From an uncultured Oscillibacter sp. (GTDB taxonomy: Bacteria > Bacillota > Clostridia > Oscillospirales > Oscillospiraceae), in the NCBI GenBank assembly GCA_910587705.1, contig CAJUMX010000003.1, forward strand, positions 171,135-235,134: a stretch of DNA of 64,000 nt. The letters are read 5' to 3'. A program made the position numbers and the translations under genes. This document shows positions 15,897 to 24,700 of the stretch, in pieces. The number at the start of each line of letters is the position of its first letter. The stretch's first letter is position 1. Below the pieces are notes generated by a model, which had not been told where the DNA came from, ran no database searches, and saw only the letters and a program-made list of their open reading frames with translations.

Positions 15897-17057
15897 TCAC
15901 CCCCTTACCATGATATCATCCAGAAAGCCGCCCACGATCTCAGCCGCCCGGCGGTGCATATCCCCAGTGACGTGGGTGTAGGTGTCCAGGGTGAAGGACG
16001 CCTTGGTGTGACCCAGGATACCGGAGAGGGTCTTGGCGTCCACGCCGCTGGTCAGGGCGTGAGTGGCGAAGGTGTGGCGCAGGTCGTGGAACCGGATGCC
16101 GGGCAGACCGGCGCTTTTCAGCAGGGTCTTCAGGTGGCTGTAGGCCCTGCCGGGATTGACCGGGTCCTCCGGGTAGAGAGGATTGGGGAAGATCCACTGG
16201 GAGCAGGAGCCTTTCCTCCGTTCCCGCAGCAGCTGAGCCGTGCTGGGCGGCAGGGTGATGGTGCGCCGGCCCTTTCCCGTCTTGGTCTCGCCGGTGGTCA
16301 GCCCGCCGCCCTTGCGCCGGTGGAGCGTCCGGCGCACCGTCAGCGTCCCCTTCTTCCCGTCGAAGTCGGACCACATCAGCCCGCAGATTTCACCCCGGCG
16401 CATCCCGGTGGTCAGCTCGGTGTAGAAGAAGTCGTGCCAGACCGAATCCTTTTTGATCTCCTCCATAAACCGCTCCAGCTGCTCGTCGTTGAGAATCTGC
16501 TTGGCAGAGGATTTCTTTTTGGGGAGCGTGACGCCCTCGGTGGGATTTCTCGCCGTGAGCCGCTCCTGCACCGCCGCGTCCATGGCCTGGTGGAATACAC
16601 CGTGGAGGCTGCGGATGGTAGAGCCGGAGAGTGCGTACCCGTACTCGGGGTGCTCGGTCTTGCGTCCGTTCTTCTGCACCTCCCGGTACAGAGCCTGTAC
16701 GTCGGCGGAGGTCACCTTGCACACCGGCCTGTCCCCCAGGCGGGGCTTGATGTAGCACTCGATGTACTGGCGGTAGCCTCTCAGCGTGGACTCCCGCACC
16801 GTAGGTGAGACGTACTCCTCCAGCCAGCGGTCCAGCCAGTCCCCCAGAGACATCCGGCTGTCCTCGCTCAGATCCACATCCCGGTACTCCTCGATGCTCT
16901 GGTGCAGCTTTTTCATCAGAGCCTTCTGGCTCTTGGCGGAGACGTAGCGGAAGATGGAGTCGCCGTTCTCCTTGTGCCCCACCACGATACGGCCTTCCCA
17001 GCGTCCGTCCTCACGCCTGCGCACCATACCGTCGCCGGACGGTCTGCGCTTTGCCAT
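15897..17057 (-). CDS. Tyrosine recombinase/integrase, upstream copy
   Basis: This 386-residue integrase has the same arm-binding start (MAKRRPSGDGMVRRREDGRWEGR) and the catalytic set TGMRRGEICGL, HDLRHTFAT, GHTKASFT and LDTYTHV. It lacks the long C-terminal extension of its neighbour. Two tandem tyrosine recombinases point to an element that needs both proteins, or to a duplication. Start and stop are tightly packed with the DUF6809 gene upstream (3 bases) and the second integrase downstream (4 bases), so this is one operon. Confidence 0.92.
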   Translation of the reverse strand: MAKRRPSGDGMVRRREDGRWEGRIVVGHKENGDSIFRYVSAKSQKALMKKLHQSIEEYRDVDLSEDSRMSLGDWLDRWLEEYVSPTVRESTLRGYRQYIECYIKPRLGDRPVCKVTSADVQALYREVQKNGRKTEHPEYGYALSGSTIRSLHGVFHQAMDAAVQERLTARNPTEGVTLPKKKSSAKQILNDEQLERFMEEIKKDSVWHDFFYTELTTGMRRGEICGLMWSDFDGKKGTLTVRRTLHRRKGGGLTTGETKTGKGRRTITLPPSTAQLLRERRKGSCSQWIFPNPLYPEDPVNPGRAYSHLKTLLKSAGLPGIRFHDLRHTFATHALTSGVDAKTLSGILGHTKASFTLDTYTHVTGDMHRRAAEIVGGFLDDIMVRG

Positions 17058-17060
17058 CTG

Positions 17061-17357
17061 TTATTCACCTCCAGTCCGAATATCACCGTCGTTGTCATCC
17101 ATGCACTCGGCCATGATTCTGACACCCAATCGGAAGCCCAGGATGAAATTCTCGGTTGCTGTGATACTGTTGATCTCATGCTGTGACCGAATGAGCTTTG
17201 TAAGAGTTTCTTGCTCACTTTCCCCGAGCTGCTCCATGAGTTGTTTTTCGTAGCCGGTGACACGATCCACCGCCTTTTTCATCTCTGAGCCAGGCGTCAT
17301 CCTCTGTTCATTTGGCGTGATGTTGCCGTAGTAGAGATCCTCCAGAGTCGTTCTCAT
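17061..17357 (-). CDS. DUF6809 family protein
   Basis: The 98-residue helical protein starts MRTTLEDLYYGNITPNEQ, the typical beginning of DUF6809, and has a central helical region ending FILGFRLGVRIMAE. The ATG at 17357 is chosen for AAAGGAGG 8 bases upstream. Members are common in clostridial mobile elements, often near integrases or structural phage genes, and have no known function. It begins the integrase operon. Confidence 0.8.
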   Translation of the reverse strand: MRTTLEDLYYGNITPNEQRMTPGSEMKKAVDRVTGYEKQLMEQLGESEQETLTKLIRSQHEINSITATENFILGFRLGVRIMAECMDDNDGDIRTGGE

Positions 17358-17420
17358 GTCTACTACCTCCTTTGCAACACCAACACATACCACACTTCGG
17401 CGGGAATAGCTACTACTTTT

Positions 17421-17825
17421 TTACAGCCCGCCGTTCTGGTAGCGGACCGCGTCGTCCAGTGTGACGCTGCCGCCGGTCTTTTTTACATTCTGGACGCACC
17501 GCCCACGCAGCGCCTTGAGCTGCTCATCGGGAATCTCCATCCCCGCCGCCAGCACATTCATCACCATGTCCTGCTCCACCGCCAGCTTGAAGAGCAGACG
17601 GCAGACGCGGTTCTCCGAGTCCTGCACTGTACCGCGAATAGCGGACATATACATAGGCGCTACAGCTGTGCAGTCTCCCGCTGTCAGGTAGTCGCAGTAG
17701 AACCGCAGAGCAGTTTCCACGAACTCATTTTGACTTCGGCAGTGTGCCAGCGGCATCGCCGCTTTGATCTTCCTGTCGGTATCTGGATCAATCCTCATCT
17801 GAAATCTCACTTTTTCTTCTGTCAT
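17421..17825 (-). CDS. Small ribbon-helix-helix-like DNA-binding protein
   Basis: The 134-residue protein begins MTEEKVRFQMRIDPDTDRKIKAAM, an RHH-type strand and first helix, continuing with QNEFVETALRFYCDYL. This fits an Arc/CopG-like repressor with an extra helical C-terminus. The ATG at 17825 has GGAGG 8 bases upstream; the reading frame is open further upstream but without signals. It precedes the DUF6809-integrase operon and may regulate it. Confidence 0.72.
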   Translation of the reverse strand: MTEEKVRFQMRIDPDTDRKIKAAMPLAHCRSQNEFVETALRFYCDYLTAGDCTAVAPMYMSAIRGTVQDSENRVCRLLFKLAVEQDMVMNVLAAGMEIPDEQLKALRGRCVQNVKKTGGSVTLDDAVRYQNGGL

Positions 17826-18080
17826 GATGTTATCCTCCAAAATTGTGTTTTTCGGGGCTTTTGCCACCTGTAATGCCTGAATTTTCCTTACGGCAGTAGG
17901 GCTTGCGCCCTTACCAATGCCATAGCCAATGCCACGCCGGAAAAATTGATGCCATTCTGCGATTTGCACAGTTTTCCTCAAAATGTACCGCAAACGGTTC
18001 CAAGCCTCGGCGTTTCCCGTCTCCCGGCCCGCATTGCGGGGCCGGTGTGACCCGGCGTGGCGGCGCAAGACGCCACGCCT

Positions 18081-18656
18081 TTATCCTGCACTTTTTTCGA
18101 TCCCCCGGTTCACCGGACCGCTTTGAAAATCGCTGAGGTCACCCGTTCCGCACACCGGGCCGCACAGCCCCGACACGCCGCGCTCTGCTGCTGGGGGTGT
18201 CATGGGCCGCCCTGCCGCCGGGAGCGGCTCCTGCTCCGCACACAGCCGCGACAATCGGGCCTGGGCTCTCTGCCGCTCGGTATCCAGCTCCAGTTGACTG
18301 AGCTGCTGCTCGTGGTAGTGATCCACCGCCTCCTGAATGGGACGGATGTAGTAGCGCAGTGTTCCGTTGCGCTTGCGTCCGTCTCTGGTGACGACGGTGG
18401 TGGGCTCCGTGCGGATGAGGTGCTTGTTCTCCAGCTCCAGCACATACTTGCGGACGGTGTTGGCGCTCATCTTCACCGCTCTGCCGATGGTGTTGTAGCC
18501 GGCGTGGGACTGGAAGGTCTTCCTGTCCTCGATGTGCATCAGGTAGCCGTAGACCGCGATGGCGCCGTAGGACAGACCCAGGTAGAACACCTCGTTGGGC
18601 AGAGGTGAAAAATTTTTGGCAGGGTCTCGCTTGGAATAGAGATCGTATCTTTTCAC
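18081..18656 (-). CDS. Helix-turn-helix protein, replication-initiator-like N-domain
   Basis: The 191-residue protein has a winged-helix fold in its first 115 residues (FYLGLSYGAIAVYGYLMHIEDR, then AVKMSANTVRKYVLELENKHLI), as in replication initiator or replisome organiser N-terminal domains of mobile elements. The C-terminal third is low-complexity. It starts with GTG overlapping the stop of the excisionase gene as GTGA, which indicates translational coupling. The probable role is replication or regulation of the element. Confidence 0.72.
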   Translation of the reverse strand: MKRYDLYSKRDPAKNFSPLPNEVFYLGLSYGAIAVYGYLMHIEDRKTFQSHAGYNTIGRAVKMSANTVRKYVLELENKHLIRTEPTTVVTRDGRKRNGTLRYYIRPIQEAVDHYHEQQLSQLELDTERQRAQARLSRLCAEQEPLPAAGRPMTPPAAERGVSGLCGPVCGTGDLSDFQSGPVNRGIEKSAG

Positions 18657-18862
18657 GCTGTACCTCCTGTGTGCTCTTCCACCCAGCGGATGAACGCCTC
18701 CTTGGGAATCACGATGCGGCTGCCGATGCGCAGAGAGGGGAACCCCTGCTCGTGCATCAGCTCGTACCCGCTGGACGGCGAGACGCCCAGCACCTTCGCC
18801 ACTGTCTCCGCGTTCAGGAACAGCGGCAGCTCGTCGTAGGTCTTGTAGATGGATTCTTTCAT
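18653..18862 (-). CDS. Excisionase-like helix-turn-helix protein
   Basis: The 69-residue protein has a MerR/Xis-type winged helix: LFLNAETVAKVLGVSPSSGY, then RIGSRIVIPKEAFIRWVEEHT. It is the standard DNA-binding excision factor accompanying tyrosine integrases. The ATG at 18862 has AGGAGAG upstream. It is the first gene of the element's control region, driven by the promoter at 19114-19142. Confidence 0.82.
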   Translation of the reverse strand: MKESIYKTYDELPLFLNAETVAKVLGVSPSSGYELMHEQGFPSLRIGSRIVIPKEAFIRWVEEHTGGTA

Positions 18863-19316
18863 ACTGTACTTGCTCTCCTTATCAGTTGTGATGATTTTTC
18901 TCTCCGCATTGGAGCACAGAACAGAGTGTGATAGCCGTCCACACTGTTCTTGCCACACCAGAGAAAACAAAAGACCTACACATCCCTGCTGGCAAAACAA
19001 CCAGCGGTACAGAATATCGTACCGCGAGGTCTTGCACAGCCTCGGATATGTAAGTCGGAAGTAGGACGAGGCGATTTGTTCAGTTGTTGCGCTCGAATAT
19101 ATGTTCTGTTTACAGGATACTCGATTAGACGGCCTTTGTCAAGAGGGTGTGAATAAAAATTTTACGAAATGGGAATACTAAAAAATTTAGTCATTGTCCA
19201 CCGGAGTGAGCTCCTTGTCTCTGACTGTACGAGCGGCCTTGATTGTTCACTTGAAATCGTATAAAATATTGACAGCCGAGCCGCATCGTGTAACCAGACA
19301 CAGGAGGGAATACGAG
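18863..19316. other. Leader and intergenic stretch
   Basis: No coding sequence is seen here. It holds the promoter for the excisionase operon and about 250 bases of leader on the minus strand, and the upstream region of the endonuclease/exonuclease/phosphatase pseudogene on the plus strand. Confidence 0.5.
19114..19142 (-). promoter_or_regulatory. Promoter of the excisionase operon
   Basis: On the minus strand TTGACA and TATCCT are separated by 17 bases. Confidence 0.6.
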
Positions 19317-19979
19317 TTGAGAATTGCCACTTGGAACATCGAACGTCTGAAACACAAAAAATCACTGGAGCAGATTTTGTCTGCCTGTGAACAGATTCAG
19401 GCAGATATCCTCGTGCTTACAGAGACAGATCATCGTGTGTGCCCGGATTATCAGTACAGCTTCCATACACCGCCGCTGGCAGATATTCAGCCCGCACTTT
19501 ACAGCGCCGCTGAGAACAGAGTCTCCATCTACACAAACTGCCAATGCGTCCGGCAGCATAAAACCTGTGACGTGTATACCGCGCTGTGTGTTGAACTGGA
19601 AACAGAAAAAGGCCGTCTATTGGTCTATGGAACCATCATTGGTATTTACGGAAACAGGCACCCCTCGTTTCGGCAGTTCCTGACCCAACAGCTCGATGAT
19701 ATCAAGCGGCTGTCCGCCGGCGGGACGCCTGTGTGTATTTGCGGCGACTTCAACTGCAGCTTTTCCGACAACTACTATTTTACGAAGCCGGGCAGAGAGG
19801 CTCTGCTCCGCACGTTCTCTGAACACGACATAGAACTGCTGACAAAAAATGAGGCGGAGTGTATTGACCATATCGCTGTTTCGAAACGCTTTGTCGCCAA
19901 CAGCAACATTCAGATCGCAGAATGAAATCAGGATAAGCTGCTGTCTGACCATAAGGGCATTGCTGTGTGCTTTTCGTAG
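19317..19979 (+). pseudogene. Endonuclease/exonuclease/phosphatase family protein with an in-frame stop
   Basis: The frame from a TTG at 19317 (AGGAGG 9 bases upstream) encodes an EEP-fold metallohydrolase: LRIATWNIERLK, the metal-binding Glu in VLTETDHR, and GDFNCSF. A TGA at 19923-19925 stops it after IQIAE. The same frame continues for 17 codons to a TAG at 19979 and contains LLSDHKGIAV, the terminal catalytic Ser-Asp-His of this family. The TGA is thus best read as a Trp-to-stop mutation that removes the catalytic His. It is probably inactive. Alone between the excisionase promoter and the CAP protein gene. Confidence 0.8.
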
Positions 19980-20071
19980 CGGCTTGATCTCTTTTCTTTG
20001 TTTATAGAGGAGCAGAATCTGAAAGCCAAGAGCAGACCGTTTTCGGCCTGCTCTTTTAACTGGCTACCCTG

Positions 20072-20842
20072 TTACGCATAGAAGTTGACGCTGTTAGGTA
20101 TTCCGACAAACATGTAGCAGTATGTGATCCCGTCACACTGAGTCACGCCCACCCCGATGCAATCGCATCTGGGGTCGATCATCGTCTCGAAGTGTCCGGG
20201 GGAGTTGATCCAGTTGTCGACGGCGTGTTGGGCGGCATCGGCTGTGCCGGTGAACACAGTGAGGTTATCACCGAAGCCATAGGGGTAACCAGCGTCGGCA
20301 GCGGCTTTGCTTTCCTCCGGAGCGTGATGCCAGGTGTAGCGCCGGCTGGAGCAAACCTGGGCGGCGTTCATCAGGGCCTCGTTGACCGGCAACTCCGAGA
20401 CCCCATTGGCCTTGCGGGTCTGGTTGATGAGCCGGATCATCTCCTGGCGTATCTCAAGGTTGTCCATTAGGCTGACGCTGTTCCCGCCGGCGGGGACTTC
20501 CGGTGTGGCAGGAATAGCAGGGCCGACTGTCAGCGTTACGGCTCCGGACTCTCCCGCACTGTTGGAGGCAGTGATCTCCGCACTCCCCTCCGCCTTGGCG
20601 ACGGCGACCCAGAAGGTCAGTACCTGCTCCACCGCCACTGTTTCCGGGGCGCTGGAGGTGACGGAGTAGTCCGTGTCGCTGGGGCCGATGATCAGGCCGC
20701 TTCGCTCTCCTACCTTCAGAGTATTACCCTTGTAGCTGCTTACTCGGATGGCCGGGGGCTCCGCCGCGGCGGGAACGGTGAGTGCGGTTGCAAGGATGGT
20801 CGCCGTCAGTGTGGCGGCAATGCGCTTTTTCATGCTGGTCAT
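20072..20842 (-). CDS. Secreted CAP-domain (SCP/PR-1) protein
   Basis: The 256-residue protein has a signal peptide (MTSMKKRIAATLTATILATALTVPAAA is split here as MTSMKKR plus a hydrophobic core ending in AAA). A bacterial Ig-like module (about 30-105, VAVAKAEGSAEITASNSAG) and a C-terminal CAP domain follow, with MIRLINQTRKANGVSELP, TWHHAPEES and AVDNWINSPGHFETM. The ATG at 20842 has AGGAGG 7 bases upstream. CAP proteins are extracellular and of uncertain activity. It appears to be cargo, facing the defence operon with no shared transcript. Confidence 0.88.
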   Translation of the reverse strand: MTSMKKRIAATLTATILATALTVPAAAEPPAIRVSSYKGNTLKVGERSGLIIGPSDTDYSVTSSAPETVAVEQVLTFWVAVAKAEGSAEITASNSAGESGAVTLTVGPAIPATPEVPAGGNSVSLMDNLEIRQEMIRLINQTRKANGVSELPVNEALMNAAQVCSSRRYTWHHAPEESKAAADAGYPYGFGDNLTVFTGTADAAQHAVDNWINSPGHFETMIDPRCDCIGVGVTQCDGITYCYMFVGIPNSVNFYA

Positions 20843-21001
20843 ACTTTTCCCTCCTGTATTCGGTATTTTTGCAAGCCTTGGCAACCAACACAATACCGAA
20901 TGAGAGGGCAAAAGTCGAGTGGAATATATGATGATGGCAGAGAAATATGTGGGATAAAATAGCGCACTTTCACTAATTTATATTGAGATAGCCTATGTCC
21001 A

Positions 21002-21715
21002 CTATTTATCTCCTGAGAATTCGCTATTTATCGATGATATTGGTAAAATTTTTTCAAGCTGCACTTTTCCAGCTTTTATTCGGCAAGTATGACCAGAAAT
21101 TGTCATACCGTTTGATAAGCAGTCCTGCAGCATTTGTTGGAATATAGTATCTTTCAATATTTGTATGCCTTTAACATATGGGTTTAATGAAACAATACAG
21201 TAATGTACTTTGTAGCCATCTGCAAGGAATTCTTTAAGCTTAGCTAGTTGAACAAGCGATCTTTCGGAAAAAACTGTTGGAAACTTAGCAATTTCCTCAA
21301 TTGATATTATACTTTTGACTTCTATAATTGTTTTGGTATCCTCAATATACAAATCAGTTTTATACTTGTTGATTTGGTGCTCAGCCAGAACATGATTCCT
21401 TTTACCCAAAAAAGAGAATTGCCTTTTTTGTAGGCTGGCCTCAACTGCTCGATTTGCCATTGAGGTGTTTAGCACAATATAACTGCGCTTATAGGGCACA
21501 GCATAAAGTGAGTAGCTTGTTCGTGCATTTGGAGTGCTTGTCGGAGCAAGCAGAACCTTTTTACCTTGCAGTGCTAAGAAGTTACCAAGATGACAGGAGG
21601 ACGGAACATAGCAAACGGTTGACATGCCAGAAATTAAAACCTCGCACAAAAAGCGATTCTTTAGTTCTTTTACAAAAATACCCTCTATGCATTTTGACAT
21701 ATCAACCGTTTGCAT
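21002..21715 (-). CDS. SfsA-like nuclease, last gene of the defence operon
   Basis: The 237-residue protein resembles the SfsA family: CEVLISGMSTVCYVPSSCHL corresponds to the OB-like N-domain, LLAPTSTPNARTSYSLYAV to the conserved TRxTxY region, and KTDLYIEDTKTIIEVKSI gives a PD-(D/E)xK-type Asp, Glu-Val-Lys active site. SfsA proteins are DNA/RNA nucleases. Here the gene follows the giant FtsK-like protein after 5 bases, so it belongs to the operon. It is AT-rich like the rest. A nuclease effector role in the system is likely; the alternative is an unrelated passenger. Confidence 0.72.
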   Translation of the reverse strand: MQTVDMSKCIEGIFVKELKNRFLCEVLISGMSTVCYVPSSCHLGNFLALQGKKVLLAPTSTPNARTSYSLYAVPYKRSYIVLNTSMANRAVEASLQKRQFSFLGKRNHVLAEHQINKYKTDLYIEDTKTIIEVKSIISIEEIAKFPTVFSERSLVQLAKLKEFLADGYKVHYCIVSLNPYVKGIQILKDTIFQQMLQDCLSNGMTISGHTCRIKAGKVQLEKILPISSINSEFSGDK

Positions 21716-21720
21716 TCTAT

Positions 21721-24700
21721 CTATTCCTTCTTTGAGTCAATAAAATCAATCAATTGATCTTCAGTAATGAAAAATCCCTGCATCCGTAGCATATCGCTGT
21801 CTGTCAGCATCAGCATATCACCCTTGCCAAGCAGATCCTCAGCTCCAGATCGATCTAAAATCGTTTGTGAATCTGTGTGCGACGGGAGCCGGAAGGACAC
21901 CCTAAAGGGAAGAACCGCCTTCAACTGGGATGTGACAATAGTGGCGCGAGGCTGCTGTGTGGCAATTACTAAATGAATCCCTAAGTTCCTGACGCGCTGT
22001 GCCAGCATACAAAGATTGGATTCAAAGGTTTTGCGTACATCTCTTCCTTGAAGCTCCGCAGCTTGTACCAGATCAGCATATTCATCTATAACAACCACAA
22101 GTCGTTTCATTTTTCCGCTGGCTACCTTCGAATTGTAGGAATCAATATCTCGACTGTTCATGGCCTTGATTTGCTCTGTACGCTCCTGCTTATCTACTGT
22201 ATTAATTGTTGTAAGCGCAGTAATGGCCTCGTCTGCATCGGTAAGAACCCTACCTCCACGCAAATGAGGGAGCCCTTCAAAAAAGTGAAAATCTGTTTGC
22301 TTCGGATCCACAATCAAAAGCTCCAACTCATCTGCCGAATACTGCTGAAGCAGGCTTACAATGATTGAATATAGGAAAATTGTCTTACCAGATCCGGTCG
22401 TACCAGCAATAAGCACATGGGGTGCCTTTGCCAAATCTATCATTTGGAATTCTCCATCCGGAGACTGACCTGCAAGCATACTTAACGCTCCGCTTGCTCT
22501 TGACAGCCTTTCCAGATATTCAACAAGCATTAAAGGCTTATTACTATCAGCAAATGGAATATCCAATCCTATATATCTGGTTCCATTGATGCGGCTGATA
22601 AAAATCTCGCCTGCTGCCTCAAGCTCTCTGGCAATATCCTCACTACGCTTTTTTAGATTTGCTTCAGTTTCTCCGGGCTTTAGCTCTAGCTTGAAGCGTG
22701 TAAAACGCGCAGCCTGTTGCACAAGAGCCTCGTCAATTGGATGCGCTTGTATACCATAGCTTTTTAGAACCACATTTAATCTTACACATTTTTCGTGCAG
22801 TTCCGGTGAAATCAATGGCTCCTCCTGCCCGGCATCATATTGTATAGGCTCTGAGAGTGCAGAAGAGGGCGTCATACTAACACATTGCTCGCCTGGCCGT
22901 GCTTCTTTTGGGACAGTTTCAGCGTGGATTATCTCTTGCTGTATTAGCTGGGCTTCTTCCATGGCATCAGTTTCTATTGGTTCGATATGGCAAATATCCA
23001 AGAACTCGTTTGTAAGAATTGCTCGGATGGTTTCTGAGCCAATCACCAGCAATTGATAGCGCTTACCTTCAGCATCCTTGAAAAGGCTCCGGTGGCTTCC
23101 TGCGGAAGAAAAATCAACATGAAAAATATTTCGCGTTGGATCAATAGCGTACTCTCCTGCAAACAGGCTGTTCAAGCGCTGCGTAAGCTGCTGCTTTTTG
23201 TTCGGATCATATCCGGTGTTGTTAAACAGGCATTCAAAAACCTGCTCTCGCAGGATTTCTCTTCTTGATACAGTCGTAATTTTCTCATTTTTACCGAACA
23301 TTTCAAAGATAAGATCCTCCAAAATGGACACCTGCTCTACGGCATGCCCTGAAATAACCTGTTCATCACTAATTTTGTAATCGTCATAAGTCTTTACCTC
23401 AATTAAATCGACAGCAGGAGGCTCTTCCTCAGAATCAAAAAATCTGATTCCAATCAGGTCTGGAAGCTTGCCGTCATCTCTATCCGCCAGCCACTCTCTT
23501 GCAAGCTGCGTGTCCAGACCAACCAGTACAGCGTCCGGATGCTGATGATTATATAGAATCGCAGTGATGGCCAAGCCAAGGCTGCCCTTTCCGTGGTTCT
23601 GGTCAAAAATCTGGTTGGTAGAGTGCGACACAATACTTAGGAGACCATCATCATTTATTGAGCGCGTAGCAGAAATAATGTTTTTTATACCTTGCTCTGT
23701 TGAAGCATAGTTCCCAAGTCCTGCAATGATCTCCTGGTAGCCTAATGCGAACTTTCGGCTATTCTTTGAGTAAATGCCAATTGAACGATAATCTGAACTC
23801 TTATAGTAGAGGCGTTCGCTTGTTGATTGCAGAGACACATCCCAGCTTTTGAGATTTTGATCCAGAATCATTAGCCAATCCGCTTTGTCCAGCAGGCTTT
23901 CGTATGTCTCCTTCTTGAGCGGAGAATTTACGAAAACATTTCTGTGACCAAAGGTAGAGGGCTGCTCATACAATTTCTCAAGAATGCTGGCGTAATCCGC
24001 AAAAATACCGCCCTCATTTGCTGCTCTTATTTTAACATTACCCCGCATCTTGTTGTATTCATAGACCTTTGGAACGCACAAAGGGTGGATATGAACAGTG
24101 CGGCTATTTCGCGCATTGCTGATTTCACGTTCGTTTGGATCAAAGACAACTATGATGTGCTGCTCTCTAGCTATCTTATCCAAAATTTCCGGATAGGACA
24201 TACACCTATTCCTTATTGACAAATTAAAGGTACTATGTTTATGCCCACGGACCTTTCCAAGCATACCCTCATTGAGAGTTTTATCCTTGAGTTCAATCCA
24301 ATCTGATGAAGTCTCCTTGGTGCGGAAAATAGTTAAATCGATGCCGACATCTCCAAATGCAGCAAACTCCTTGTCTCTATCCAGTCGCTTTAACATATCA
24401 ACAACAGCTTCAACGGTCGGCGGATTGATAAAGCTGATTCGCAGCATCATGCTTGCATGTGGATAAAGACACATATATCTTATGATGCTTTGGCGAACAG
24501 CCTCAAGCCCGGCATTACTATCACCGATTTGTGGCCTGGTAGAGTAAATTGGCATATTGCCGAGTCTTCCTGCATACGGAAGGCATTCGGTTCGAGTGAT
24601 CTCATTTAGGGGAAGCATAATTAGAGTCAATGGATCGGGAATATCCTCTGCCTTTCGAATAATAAATTCCTTGTCCTTCTCAGAGAGATAGCAGTCATCG

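Noticed and set aside
19317..19979. Recoding of the TGA as Trp or selenocysteine
   Set aside because: Other genes here use TGA as a normal stop, and no SECIS-like hairpin follows directly; a mutation is simpler.
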